From positions 1 to 40,035 of the forward strand of contig CP079700.1 in NCBI GenBank assembly GCA_021383565.1: 40,035 nucleotides of DNA. The letters run 5' to 3'. This document shows, one piece after another, positions 32,194-40,020 of this stretch. The notes beneath the pieces are model-generated. The model was not told the DNA's origin and did no database searches. It saw only the letters and a program-made list of their open reading frames with translations. Position numbers and translations under genes: made by a program. Source of the DNA: Levilactobacillus brevis (GTDB lineage Bacteria > Bacillota > Bacilli > Lactobacillales > Lactobacillaceae). Positions within the stretch are counted from its first letter, which is position 1. Every line of letters starts with the position of its first letter.

Positions 32194-32385
32194 CTATTTA
32201 CTTTTGAGTTCACGTACATCGCCTTCAACATTGTCTAGGCGTTCGTTGATAACCTTATGCTCACTTCTACTAGCAATAAATTCTTCACGTAGGGTAGTTT
32301 GCGAATCAAACAACCGTTCAATTCGCTGGCTGCTATCCTTCATACTTTGGGCAATGTCTTGCAGCCTATCCGTAAAAGGTTTCAT
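32194..32385 (-). CDS. Small coiled-coil protein, perhaps 5'-truncated by IS30
   Basis: The 63-residue protein is almost all helix with heptad pattern: IAQSMKDSSQRIERLF and VINERLDNVEGDVRELKSK. A terminator follows it on the same strand, which supports a real transcript. The ATG at 32385 is only three bases from the IS30 copy B left end (32388), so its promoter and ribosome site, and perhaps the original start, have been replaced by the element. The family is not known to me. Similar short coiled-coil frames are common on lactobacillar plasmids and prophages. Confidence 0.55.
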   Translation of the reverse strand: MKPFTDRLQDIAQSMKDSSQRIERLFDSQTTLREEFIASRSEHKVINERLDNVEGDVRELKSK

Positions 32386-32387
32386 GA

Positions 32388-33427
32388 TAGATTGTAAAAT
32401 TAATCCGAACGCTGTTCGGACAAAAAAGATCAGCTTCCTTTAAAATGGTGTTTACCACAAACCCATTTTTTAGGAGCTGATCTTTTGTCTAGTATAACCT
32501 ATTCTGAACGAATTAAAATTGAAACCTTTTGTGAGCTAGGACTGACCAATATCCAAATGGCTGAGCGGTTAAAACGATCTCCGTCTACGATTTCTTATGA
32601 ATTATCTCGTTGTCAACCTTATCAAGCCGAATTAGCACAGGCCAACGCTGAATATAAACGGGCGCATTGTGGCCGAAAAACTAAACTGAATGCCAAATTA
32701 AAGCAAACCATTCTAAACCATTTACGTCTAAGCTGGTCACCAGAAGTGATTGCGCATGAGCTTAAACTAGCCACTAAATCTATTTATAATTGGCTATATC
32801 AGGGGAAAATTGAATTCTCCTTGAGTGAACTACCTGAACATGGGCTACGCTAACGGCGTAACCTTGACCAACGTTCTAAATATAATCAATCATTAGGGCG
32901 TTCAATTGAACAACGACCAATTGTGATTAACCAACGTAACCGCATCGGTGATTTTGAAATAGATACAGTGGTTGGACCTCGTGGACATAGCAAGGCTGCT
33001 TTATTAACGCTAATTGATCGCAAATCACGTTTTCTTTGGGCTTACCGATTAAAAGATCGGACAGCGGCGACTGTTAATGAAGCCCTAACTATGTTTCTAA
33101 CAACTTTTAAGGGACCGGTACACACCTTTACTGTCGATCGTGGAACTGAGTTTAGCAATCTAGTGTCATTTGAACCACAATACGGTATTCAGACCTATTA
33201 CTGCCATGCTTACACGCCCGCTGAACGCGGCAGTAATGAACGATTCAATCGGAACTTACGTTATTTTTACCCTAAGGGGACTTGTTTTGAGCACATTAGT
33301 GCTCAAGATTTAACAACGACGTTACTCGAAATTAACCAGCGCCCCCTTAAAGTACTTAACTGGCAAACACCTTACCAAGTGATGCTGACTAATTTGTCAA
33401 AAAATTCGGATTAAATTTGCAATCTAC
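32388..33427. mobile_element. IS30-family insertion sequence, copy B (decayed)
   Basis: This has the same ends and length as the element at 288-1328 but the opposite orientation. The ends are TAGATTGTAAAATTAATCCG (left) and the complement of TAGATTGCAAATTTAATCCG (right). Its transposase has an in-frame stop. Copies A and B differ at many positions, so they are not recent duplicates of each other. Confidence 0.85.
32485..33414 (+). pseudogene. IS30-family transposase with nonsense mutation (copy B)
   Basis: The gene is collinear with the intact transposase at 301-1230. It starts with TTG and reads normally to GLR, then meets TAA (32851-32853) where copy A has CAA, and continues in the same frame through RSIEQRP, GDFEIDTVVG, VDRGTEFSN and ERGSNERFNR to a normal end. 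A single C-to-T change therefore stops translation after about 122 residues. The helix-turn-helix would still be made and could bind the element ends. The catalytic triad is downstream of the stop. It is inactive for transposition unless the stop is suppressed. Confidence 0.9.
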
Positions 33428-33434
33428 CATTTAA

Positions 33435-34489
33435 ATTAACGCGTAGTGCTAGTCTCGTAACAATTAACTGAATGGAATTAAAAACTGGATCAAACTGCAT
33501 GAAAAAAGCCCGCATTTGCGGTAACTTCTAAGGCGACTAAACCAGAAAGAAGAATCGTAAATGCAAGGCCGCCTTAAAGTTAGCTCTAAATCCAATTTAA
33601 TTCAAGTAACTATTCAGAAATTTATCAAAATTGTTTCGCCGCTCTATCGACATTTGCCGAAATCAATTCGTTTTCGCCAAAATTATCGGCAATTAAAAGT
33701 CGCTGATATCACGATCTTAGCCTGCATGCTGACTCGAATTGAACTGCGTGATCCTTCAGAAACACACTTTCATCAAATGCTGGTCAAGTCCGGAATTATT
33801 GTGCCAGAACGTAGTCGTTATAACCGCCGCTGCCGCGATTTAACGTTTGCTATGAAGCTTGTTCGCAAACAACTATTACGCAAGAACCAGCCAAAAACAA
33901 CCTATGAAGTCATTGACAGTGCACCAATAACTTTAGTTTCAGCCAGACGCAGTAATCAAGCCAAAGTTTTACGGGGTATTGCCCATAAGGGGTTTAATGC
34001 CACTAAAAATGTGTATTATTATGGCTTCAAACTACATGCGATCATGAACAACTCAGGCTATTTCCTTAACTGGGAATTGACACCAGCTAATGTAGACGAC
34101 CGGTATGTTGCCGAAGAACTCTTGACCAGAACACCAGCACATCAAGTTTTAGCTGACGGCGGCTACCTCAGTCGTTCATTACAAAAGCGGCTAAAGTCAG
34201 AAGGTATGAATTTTTGGTTTCCATTGCGCAAAAATATGCGGGCTGCTAAACAAGTCAATTCGTCATTTCTGAAGGATCAACGCCGAAAGATTGAAACAGG
34301 GTTCAATAATCTGAACATAGTGGGCCATTTTGAACATCCTGGAATCCATACCTTAAGCGGCTTAGATAGTCGTTTAACTACTATGTTTCTATGGAATGTT
34401 ATCAATGTTCATAATCAATTAGTGCATGGACGAAGTGGGTTAAAACTGACGATTAATTGAAATATTACAGAACTAGCACTACACGTTAA
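33435..34489. mobile_element. IS982-family insertion sequence
   Basis: The element has imperfect inverted repeats TTAACGCGTAGTGCTAGTCT (left, from about 33436) and the complement of TTAACGTGTAGTGCTAGTTC (right, ending about 34489). The left end is only about eight bases from the right end of IS30 copy B, so this is a stacked insertion. The element's exact ends may be a few bases further out. Confidence 0.75.
33561..34460 (+). CDS. IS982-family transposase
   Basis: The 299-residue DDE transposase matches IS982-type proteins. It has an N-terminal helical region (RQNYRQLKVADITILACML), a first Asp in YEVIDSAPITLVSARR near residue 118, a second in LADGGYLS near 200, and a Glu in RRKIETGFNNLN near 242. 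YYYGFKLHAIMNNSGY near 150-165 is typical of the family. The ATG at 33561 lies inside the left end of the element, as is usual. The reading frame is complete, so the element may be active. Confidence 0.9.
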   Translation: MQGRLKVSSKSNLIQVTIQKFIKIVSPLYRHLPKSIRFRQNYRQLKVADITILACMLTRIELRDPSETHFHQMLVKSGIIVPERSRYNRRCRDLTFAMKLVRKQLLRKNQPKTTYEVIDSAPITLVSARRSNQAKVLRGIAHKGFNATKNVYYYGFKLHAIMNNSGYFLNWELTPANVDDRYVAEELLTRTPAHQVLADGGYLSRSLQKRLKSEGMNFWFPLRKNMRAAKQVNSSFLKDQRRKIETGFNNLNIVGHFEHPGIHTLSGLDSRLTTMFLWNVINVHNQLVHGRSGLKLTIN

Positions 34490-34547
34490 ATTAATAACAC
34501 ACTATTTTAAACGTCTGATTGATTACTTATTGATGTTACATTTAGCG

Positions 34548-34576
34548 TTTACAGTTACTTAAAAATGAGTTACAAT
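34548..34576 (+). promoter_or_regulatory. Promoter of the surface-protein gene
   Basis: TTTACA (34548-34553) and TACAAT (34571-34576) are 17 bases apart. The start of transcription would be near 34583, so an ATG at 34588 would leave almost no leader. This supports a later start codon for the adhesin. The promoter lies outside the IS982 right end. Confidence 0.65.
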
Positions 34577-34650
34577 CACAAGAAGTAATGAATTCATCAT
34601 TCTTAAAATATGAATTTTTAAAGACAAATCATATGGAGATGTTTAATAAA

Positions 34651-36180
34651 ATGAATTCCAAATATCGATTACACTATAACTACTCCAAAAAACGCAATTC
34701 GATAGCAGGACTCATTCTGTTTTCGGTTGGGTTAGGATTGAGCTTTACGCAAGTTACACAAGCAAAGGCTGAAGTCATGTCTAGTGACAGTGAAAGCTCA
34801 AGTGAGAGCTCATCGGCTGTTATGCAAGTACTTCATAATAAAGAAGTTGCTTTGAAAGCGTCTACAACGTCAGTGACACAAGCAAAAGCGGAAGCTACCG
34901 CTACAACACCTAAATCGTCGGCAACAGACTCCCAAGTATCATCTACTTCAGCACAGCAACCCACGATTGCTGTTCAAGATGACCAGTCGTCAGCTAATAC
35001 TTCATCAGATAAACCGTCAACAACAGTCGCCGCTACATCAAAGAGCAAACTTTTAAATACAACCACACCAGTTATCACCAAATCAACTAATGTCGATGCG
35101 TCAGAATCATCGGGTACCTCAGAAAACACCACATCAAGTACTAATAATACCGCTAGTTCTGGAGATGATGACCAAAGTGTTGATATGAACGGAATTCATC
35201 ACTATATTCCACTCCATCCTGAACGTGGCGCTGATCCGAGTGATAATCGGTGGGGGGCTCTAATGAAATACTGGGATACTTGGTACGGAGTAGGTTATCA
35301 AGTATCTGATTCGAAGCCAGCCTTAAGTGCTCCAGGGAACCTAATTTGGCCAGGATCTGGGAGCACAGCAGTCTGGCCAGTAGGATCTGACTACGCATCA
35401 ATGAATCGATTCATTACTCGAACAATTGAATACCGTGACAAATCAACAGGAGAGTTAATTACCGGTGTAACTCCAGTTGTTCAAAAGGTTCATTATGGAG
35501 TTGCGTTTGTGATGGATTTAGTTACTGGCGAAATTTTAGGATATATGACACCAAATACGAATGGTACATTTCCTGATAAACCAACGATTCAACATCGTGC
35601 TGATGCATGGTATGTTATTGGAAATAGTAACTTTACAGCCGTGACTTCTCCAGACTTATCTGCCAACGGTTATGGGCAACCTGATATAACCGTGGTAACT
35701 TCATCGTCAGTTACCGCTGACGATACGGATCAGACAATTGTCGTTTTCTACACAAAACCGACGCCAACGACTCCTACAGAACCTTCCCAACCCGCGCCTA
35801 GCATCCCAACCAGTCCCAACCAACCGCAGCAGCCGATCACGCCTAATTTTCCAACTAAACCAATTAAACCAACTAAACCAATTAAACCAACTAAGCCAAT
35901 TAAACCAACTAAGCCAATTAAACCAATTAAACCAATTAAACCAACTAAAACGACTGACCTGATTAAAAACAACTCTAATAAAGATGATTCAGATTCATTA
36001 GTTAATAGCGATAGACAAGGGCTAACTACCAAAGAAACTTTGGCTTCTAAAAAACAAGTAGCACTACCCCAAACTAATGAGAGATCAGAAAATTCGGTTT
36101 CAGTTTTAGGCGTCTTACTACTAGTTTTAGGCAATTTAACCGGTTGGCTGATCTTCAGAAAAAGTAAGAAAATCAATTAA
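34651..36180 (+). CDS. LPQTN-anchored, MucBP-like cell-surface protein
   Basis: This sortase-anchored surface protein of about 509 residues is a probable adhesin. I prefer the ATG at 34651. Upstream ATGs at 34588, 34633 and 34639 have worse spacing to the GGAG site at 34635. The N-terminus is a YSIRK/KxYKxGK-like signal (KYRLHYNYSKKRNSIAGL, then hydrophobic to about residue 30). A Ser/Thr-rich linker (about 40-190) and a globular region (about 190-370) follow. The latter contains TIEYRDKSTGELITGVTP and ends with QTIVVFYTKP, as in MucBP mucin-binding domains. Next come a Pro/Lys/Thr/Ile repeat, and the sorting signal ALPQTNE, a membrane helix and a KSKK tail. It is intact, flanked by IS elements and likely mobile between strains. 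Confidence 0.87.
   Translation: MNSKYRLHYNYSKKRNSIAGLILFSVGLGLSFTQVTQAKAEVMSSDSESSSESSSAVMQVLHNKEVALKASTTSVTQAKAEATATTPKSSATDSQVSSTSAQQPTIAVQDDQSSANTSSDKPSTTVAATSKSKLLNTTTPVITKSTNVDASESSGTSENTTSSTNNTASSGDDDQSVDMNGIHHYIPLHPERGADPSDNRWGALMKYWDTWYGVGYQVSDSKPALSAPGNLIWPGSGSTAVWPVGSDYASMNRFITRTIEYRDKSTGELITGVTPVVQKVHYGVAFVMDLVTGEILGYMTPNTNGTFPDKPTIQHRADAWYVIGNSNFTAVTSPDLSANGYGQPDITVVTSSSVTADDTDQTIVVFYTKPTPTTPTEPSQPAPSIPTSPNQPQQPITPNFPTKPIKPTKPIKPTKPIKPTKPIKPIKPIKPTKTTDLIKNNSNKDDSDSLVNSDRQGLTTKETLASKKQVALPQTNERSENSVSVLGVLLLVLGNLTGWLIFRKSKKIN
35850..35950 (+). repeat. Short tandem repeats coding for a Pro-Lys-rich stalk
   Basis: Units close to CCAATTAAACCAACTAAA repeat about five times, then a shorter CCAATTAAA version. 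They encode TKPIKP and IKP steps in the cell-wall spanning part of the surface protein. The repeats differ by a few bases, and length change by slipped replication in steps of nine or eighteen bases would keep the frame. Confidence 0.8.
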
Positions 36181-36605
36181 GTAAGTGACAAAGAATTTAA
36201 GCATAGTTCTGATAAGAACAAGACTTTATTAATTGGTCTATGTACTTTTGTCAGCACACTATCACTGAACATAATTAAACACAAGGCTGACTTTCTTATA
36301 GTTGAGTTAGTCCGTTTTGTGTTATCGAATTGTCAAATCAAGTGCAACACCAAGTTGAATAAAAAGCCCCATAGCGGGTACAATTACTTAACGACCAAGA
36401 AAAGTAAAGGGGTGCTCGCTTTAGGCAATCACCATCCTACGGCTCTTATGATGTAATTATGGTCAACCTGTTCGCTATAATTATCTCAAAGGAGTCTTTT
36501 ATTATACCCACTAAATCTTCTAGCAATTGGATGTAAGCTGATTCCTGAGACAACTTTTAAGAGAGCGTATAATGAATAAATCGTCTCTCAAAAGGAAGGA
36601 ATTTT
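36181..36605. other. Intergenic stretch with a promoter cut off by IS30
   Basis: I see no gene. Between 36181 and 36540 there is AT-rich sequence with a loose inverted repeat (AACACAA near 36278 and TTGTGTT near 36319) that could serve as a weak terminator for the adhesin gene. A TATAAT near 36568 and a good AAAGGAAGG ribosome site (near 36591-36599) end directly at the IS30 left end (36606). They have lost their gene. Part of the stretch around 36345-36440 looks like a degraded IS end but I cannot name it. Confidence 0.5.
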
Positions 36606-37643
36606 TGGCAAATTCTATAATTAATCCGAACAAAAATAAAAAAAGGCCCAAAGCAATCCCTTACAATGGTAGTAGTTAATTCCAACCAGTTATAAGGAGT
36701 GATTACTTTGGGTACTTCTACTTTATCACGTTTTCAACGTGGTGCGCTAGCTCAACTGGTCAGTGAAGGCCATCATACTTACCAAGATATGGCTGACGCC
36801 TTAGGCGTTGCCAAATCAACTATTAGCTATGAATTAGATCGGGTCAAACCCTATGATCCCGAATTAGCGCAACAAGACGCAGATCATAAAAGGCGGGCTT
36901 GTGGTCGCCATTCAATTCTAACGCCATCATTGACAATTTTAATTACCAACCACCTACGTTTAACTTGGTCACCAGAAGCGATTGCGACAGCTTTTAACCT
37001 GAGCACCGCTTCAATTTATAATTGGCTTAAGCTTGGCTGGTTACCTTTCAACTTGGCTGATCTACCTAATCGAAATGTCCGACAGCGCCGAGCTAATGAG
37101 CATCGTGGCACATTTACAAGTGGGACTTCCATTGAACAACGACCAAAATCTGTCAATCAGCGATTAGCTTTTGGTCATTGGGAAGTCGATACGGTACTTT
37201 CTAGCCGAGGTCAGTCACGAGCATGTTTGGTCACTTTTGTAGAACGTAAAACCCGACTTCTATGGGCTATCAAAGCCCCTAATCGCACCGCCAAGACCTT
37301 AAATGATACCTTTGGAAAGTTTATGGGGACCTGCGGTTCCCAAGTGAAATCTATAACTGTTGATCATGGTAAGGAGTTTGCCGATTATCGATCCATAGAA
37401 CAAGACTATCAGATTAAAGTTTATTTTTGTCACCCGTATTCACCATGGAAACGGGGATCCAATGAATATTTCAATCGACGGTTACGTTGGTTTTTCCCGA
37501 AAAAGACTAACTTTGACCAGATAACGACTGATGAAATCCTAGCAGCACTTGAGCTTATTAATCAACGACCATTAAAAATCCATCATCAACAGACTGCCAT
37601 TGAAAGTTTCCGGGCTTGTTCGGATTAAACTTGTAATTTGCCA
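36606..37643. mobile_element. IS30-family insertion sequence, third type
   Basis: The element is 1038 bp with imperfect inverted repeats TGGCAAATTCTATAATTAAT (left) and the complement of TGGCAAATTACAAGTTTAAT (right, ending 37643). The ends share the TTAATCCGAAC core with copies A and B but differ outside it, so it is a sister element. It carries an intact transposase gene. It has inserted right after a promoter and ribosome site. Confidence 0.85.
36708..37628 (+). CDS. IS30-family transposase (third type, intact)
   Basis: The protein has about 306 residues from TTG at 36708, which has AAGGAG eight bases upstream. A GTG at 36699 overlaps that site and is unlikely. It has a helix-turn-helix at about 20-45 (YQDMADALGVAKSTISYEL) and a core with GHWEVDTVLSSRG, VDHGKEFAD and WKRGSNEYFNR, holding the D, D and E. 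It is collinear with, but clearly divergent from, the transposases at 301 and 32485. No stop or frameshift is seen. Confidence 0.92.
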   Translation: MGTSTLSRFQRGALAQLVSEGHHTYQDMADALGVAKSTISYELDRVKPYDPELAQQDADHKRRACGRHSILTPSLTILITNHLRLTWSPEAIATAFNLSTASIYNWLKLGWLPFNLADLPNRNVRQRRANEHRGTFTSGTSIEQRPKSVNQRLAFGHWEVDTVLSSRGQSRACLVTFVERKTRLLWAIKAPNRTAKTLNDTFGKFMGTCGSQVKSITVDHGKEFADYRSIEQDYQIKVYFCHPYSPWKRGSNEYFNRRLRWFFPKKTNFDQITTDEILAALELINQRPLKIHHQQTAIESFRACSD

Positions 37644-37751
37644 ATTACTTATCCAAAATGCACTAACCTCTATTAGTTTTATTTCCATATATCTGTTATT
37701 TCACTCCTATTTAAATTTTTTCTTCACTGCCCTGCTTATTTAATGAGAAAT

Positions 37752-38336
37752 TTATCTATACACACTGAATTTCTTTCGATACCGAATAAAGGTTGTCCGC
37801 TTAATCCCAGTATTTCGAGCCACATCCACATCGCTCATACCATTTTGATAAAGTTTAAAGGCATGTAACAAACGGGGATCATCTTCAGCGTATTGAGGCT
37901 TGCGACCATGATATTTGCCCTGCTGTTTGGCTAGGGAAATCCCTTGTTGCTGACGCTCAATGATCCGCTTACGTTCACTTTCAGCTTGGTATTTATAAAG
38001 TTCAATAATGAGGTTGGTCATGAGTTGACGTAAATTGGGGTCAGCAATCCCCGTCATGGACGGCAAATTCAACACATCTAGGGTGGCCCCCTTATTTTGA
38101 ATGGTGTTCATAATCTTAGTTAAGTCCTGGTTGTTTCGGCCCAAGCGGTCTAATTCAGTAACCAAGACAATATCACCTTCACGGATATAGGCCAGCATCT
38201 TTTGCAGTTCTGGCCGATTAGTGTTAGCCCCACTTAATTTATCCGTAAATAATTTATCAACGCCTCTTAAAGCAGCTAACTGTCGATCTAAATGTTGCTC
38301 CTTGGAACTCACGCGAGCATAACCGATTTTAGCCAT
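37752..38336 (-). CDS. Serine recombinase (resolvase/invertase family)
   Basis: This site-specific recombinase resolves plasmid dimers or cointegrates, or inverts DNA. It has 194 residues from the ATG at 38336. The catalytic Ser is in IGYARVSSKEQ near residue 9. DKLSGANTNRPELQKML and VTELDRLGRNNQDL follow, as in Pin/resolvase proteins, then the long E helix with QAESERKRIIERQQQGI. The C-terminal helix-turn-helix is DVDVARNTGIKRTTFIRYRK. GGAGG precedes the start. The candidate recombination site is upstream, towards the Asp23 gene. No transposase of a Tn3-type element is beside it. Confidence 0.93.
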   Translation of the reverse strand: MAKIGYARVSSKEQHLDRQLAALRGVDKLFTDKLSGANTNRPELQKMLAYIREGDIVLVTELDRLGRNNQDLTKIMNTIQNKGATLDVLNLPSMTGIADPNLRQLMTNLIIELYKYQAESERKRIIERQQQGISLAKQQGKYHGRKPQYAEDDPRLLHAFKLYQNGMSDVDVARNTGIKRTTFIRYRKKFSVYR

Positions 38337-38352
38337 TTTCAAGCCTCCTTTT

Positions 38353-38503
38353 GGACAGTTCTAATGAACATTTGTAATTCCTAGTATAGCACAGAAACAA
38401 AAACGGCCATTAGGGTATACCCTATTGGCTAGATTGGTTTAGTCAAACAAAAATCTTAATTGGTTCCTTATAAGAGCATATAATTCCATCATCACAACTG
38501 TCC
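38353..38503. other. Candidate resolvase site between recombinase and Asp23 genes
   Basis: GGACAGTT (38353-38360) and AACTGTCC (38496-38503) are inverted copies that bracket the region. Inside are GTTCATTAGAAC-type dyad sequence next to the first copy and a perfect 14-bp palindrome TAGGGTATACCCTA (38411-38424). A TATACT -10-like box for the resolvase lies here too. Resolvases often bind sites of this kind just upstream of their gene. The assignment is inference. Confidence 0.45.
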
Positions 38504-38513
38504 TGCTATAATT

Positions 38514-38834
38514 ATGGTAAAGGTGGTGGATCTCGACATTGTTGCTGAATACGGCATTGATATTTCTAAACTGTATGACAAGATCAAAAATGTTATCGTT
38601 CGGGAAGTAAAGAATATGACCGAATTAGAAGTAATTGAGGTAAATGTGAATGTTGTTGATGTCAAGACAAAGGAGCAACATGAAAAAGATTCGACTTCTC
38701 TGCAAGATCGCGTGAGCGATGCCACAGACAAAACGAAGGAAGCCGTCAGTAAGGGCGCAAAGAAATCGAAGGAAACATTAGGTGACAGCATTGATAAAGT
38801 AACGTCTGACAATAAATCTAGTCGTGTTAACTAA
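38514..38834 (+). CDS. Asp23/Gls24-family stress protein, lacking its N-terminal part
   Basis: Alkaline-shock/Gls24 proteins are abundant cell-envelope stress proteins. The 106 residues match the second half of the family: VVDLDIVAEYGIDISKLYDK, MTELEVIEVNVNVVDVKT, SLQDRVSD, then a Lys/Ser-rich tail. The normal first part (about 60-70 residues before DLDIV) is missing. The ATG is fortuitous, with TATAAT directly before it and no good ribosome site. The break falls beside the inverted repeat of the candidate resolvase site, so I read it as a truncated gene at a recombination junction. It may still be translated. Confidence 0.75.
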   Translation: MVKVVDLDIVAEYGIDISKLYDKIKNVIVREVKNMTELEVIEVNVNVVDVKTKEQHEKDSTSLQDRVSDATDKTKEAVSKGAKKSKETLGDSIDKVTSDNKSSRVN

Positions 38835-38848
38835 GGGAGTGAGTAAAT

Positions 38849-39100
38849 ATGGGACTTATATGGTCATTAATCGTCGGGGCAATCATTGGTGCCATTGCTG
38901 GCGCAATCACTAACCGTGGTGCTGCTATGGGCTGGATTGCAAATATCGTAGCTGGTTTAATCGGTGCGTGGATTGGCCAAGGGCTCCTTGGCACTTGGGG
39001 CCCTTCGTTAGCTGGCATGGCATTGATACCATCGATCATCGGGGCAATTATTTTAGTTCTGATTGTTTCATTAGTTGTTGGTCGAACCAGTAAAAAGTAA
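38849..39100 (+). CDS. glsB: GlsB/YeaQ/YmgE-family stress membrane protein
   Basis: This 83-residue small membrane protein has three hydrophobic segments (about 3-21, 28-48 and 57-77) rich in Gly, Ala and Ile, and a short basic C-terminus (GRTSKK). This is the layout of the transglycosylase-associated GlsB/YeaQ family, induced by stress in many bacteria. It follows the Asp23 fragment by 14 bases and has a GGGAGTGAG ribosome site. In lactobacilli and enterococci gls24 and glsB are often neighbours. The biochemical function is unknown. Confidence 0.92.
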   Translation: MGLIWSLIVGAIIGAIAGAITNRGAAMGWIANIVAGLIGAWIGQGLLGTWGPSLAGMALIPSIIGAIILVLIVSLVVGRTSKK

Positions 39101-39111
39101 GGGGGAATTTT

Positions 39112-39252
39112 ATGGACGTCTTGAAAAGTGTATTTAAGTTTATGATTGCTTCTACGCTCATTGTAGGTGGTGTCCTCATCGGTGGCACCGTCTTGGCTGC
39201 TAAGAAAGTAGATGGCATTGGTGATACATTGCAACAAAAATTACATGGATAA
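39112..39252 (+). CDS. Small single-helix membrane protein of the stress cluster
   Basis: The 46-residue product starts MDVLKSVFKFMIASTLIVGG and has one hydrophobic stretch at about 9-30, then AAKKVDGIGDTLQQKLHG. A strong ribosome site (AAGGGGGAA) stands seven bases before the ATG. The gene is 11 bases after glsB on the same strand, so it is probably co-transcribed. I do not know a family name. Small membrane partners are common in Asp23/Gls24 operons, where one anchors Asp23 to the membrane. Confidence 0.72.
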   Translation: MDVLKSVFKFMIASTLIVGGVLIGGTVLAAKKVDGIGDTLQQKLHG

Positions 39253-39325
39253 TTAGCCAAATTTATCTGTATTAGGCTTCTTAGAACGTAAATGATTGAG
39301 CAATTGAAGATCAGTTAATCAATAT

Positions 39326-39342
39326 TTAAATTTGCAATCTAC
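39326..39342. repeat. Solo IS30 inverted-repeat end
   Basis: TTAAATTTGCAATCTAC is the outer end of the IS30 copies at 288-1328 and 32388-33427, but no element follows on either side. It marks either a deleted copy or the scar of a recombination between copies. Confidence 0.65.
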
Positions 39343-39449
39343 CTTATAAGTGTCATTCACACTATCTCTTGTAGGATCTCCTTATTAGACAAGCAAATTA
39401 AAATGTGGAATAATACTGTTGTAACAAATACATTATGGGAGGTTATATT

Positions 39450-39665
39450 ATGAGTCTAGATGACAAAATTGATAGCACCAAAGATAAGGTAAGTGGAAAA
39501 GCTAAAGAAGTTGAAGGCAAGGTTACGAACGACAAGGCCCGCGAAGCTGAAGGTAAGGGTCAAGGTATTCTAGGTAAGGCTAAAGATAAACTGTCAGATG
39601 CCAAAGATTCTGTTAAAGATACGGTTGATAACGTAAAGGAAAAGTTAGATAAAGACGATAAATAA
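39450..39665 (+). CDS. csbD: CsbD-family stress protein
   Basis: This 71-residue, very hydrophilic Lys/Asp/Glu-rich protein begins at the ATG at 39450 (MSLDDKIDSTKDKVSGKAKE), with GGGAGG six bases before it. It contains the CsbD pattern KVSGKAKEVEGKV, EAEGKGQGILGKAKDKLSDA and a helical tail. CsbD proteins are induced by general stress. The function is unknown. It stands alone after the Asp23-GlsB cluster, from which the solo IS30 end separates it, and is followed by its own terminator. Confidence 0.93.
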   Translation: MSLDDKIDSTKDKVSGKAKEVEGKVTNDKAREAEGKGQGILGKAKDKLSDAKDSVKDTVDNVKEKLDKDDK

Positions 39666-39677
39666 ATTATCATTTTT

Positions 39678-39710
39678 AAGAAGACCAAAATCTGGTCTTC
39701 TTTTATTTTT
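39678..39710 (+). terminator. Terminator of csbD
   Basis: AAGAAGACCA (39678-39687) and TGGTCTTCTT (39693-39702) form a perfect 10-bp stem with a 5-base loop, followed by a T-rich run. It begins 13 bases after the csbD stop. Confidence 0.9.
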
Positions 39711-39780
39711 TCACGCTTGTTACCTTGTTTTTTCTCCACACTGTAATACGCGGCTTATGTGGTCGCTGCGGCTTTTTACG

Positions 39781-39879
39781 TTACCACCGTCCATCTTTAA
39801 GCTGATGTTCTAAGTCACCCAAGCAACGTGTCTCTGTGCGACTGACAAGGCCAAATCTGCTATTTACCATCTGGCCCAT
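39781..39879 (-). CDS. Very short open reading frame with a good ribosome site
   Basis: On the minus strand, GGAGGT stands seven bases before an ATG at 39879. The 32-residue peptide begins MGQMVNSRFGLVSRTETRCL and ends KDGRW. It is soluble and resembles nothing I can name. It lies downstream of the minus-strand terminator at 39905-39936, so it would need its own promoter, and I do not see one. Probability of being a real gene is modest. Confidence 0.25.
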   Translation of the reverse strand: MGQMVNSRFGLVSRTETRCLGDLEHQLKDGRW

Positions 39880-39904
39880 GCCGGCCACCTCCAAATTTTG
39901 GGCA

Positions 39905-39936
39905 AAATAAAAACGCCACGCTATTTAGCACGACGT
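39905..39936 (-). terminator. Terminator on the minus strand near the right edge
   Basis: Read on the minus strand, ACGTCGTGCT (39936-39927) pairs over ten positions, with three G-U pairs, with AGCGTGGCGT (39922-39913). The loop is four bases and a T-rich run follows. It would end a gene entering from the right edge. Confidence 0.7.
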
Positions 39937-39945
39937 CTATTATCC

Positions 39946-40020
39946 TTACACCATCTTATCGAGCCGAGCACCCGCCTGTGCCCACTCCGGAAACTCATAC
40001 CCGTATTTACTATGAATTAA
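39946..40020 (-). other. Possible 3' end of a gene entering from the right edge
   Basis: A short minus-strand frame reads SKYGYEFPEWAQAGARLDKM and stops at 39946, ten bases before the minus-strand terminator stem. It is interrupted upstream by a TGA at 40023-40021, so it may be a decayed gene or chance. Composition looks protein-like, but it is too short to identify. Confidence 0.25.

Noticed and set aside
35748..36176. A 142-codon minus-strand frame rich in Gly, Leu and Ile steps across the adhesin repeats
   Set aside because: It is the antisense reading of the Pro-Lys repeat region of the adhesin and has no start signals. Repeats keep all frames open.
38492..38812. A minus-strand frame of about 106 codons opposite the Asp23 fragment
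   Set aside because: It is the complement of a lysine- and valine-rich coding sequence and has no ribosome site. The plus strand gives a clear family match.
38827..39237. A long minus-strand frame opposite the GlsB and small membrane genes
   Set aside because: It is an antisense reading of Gly/Ala-rich membrane protein genes. The plus-strand genes have good ribosome sites and family features.
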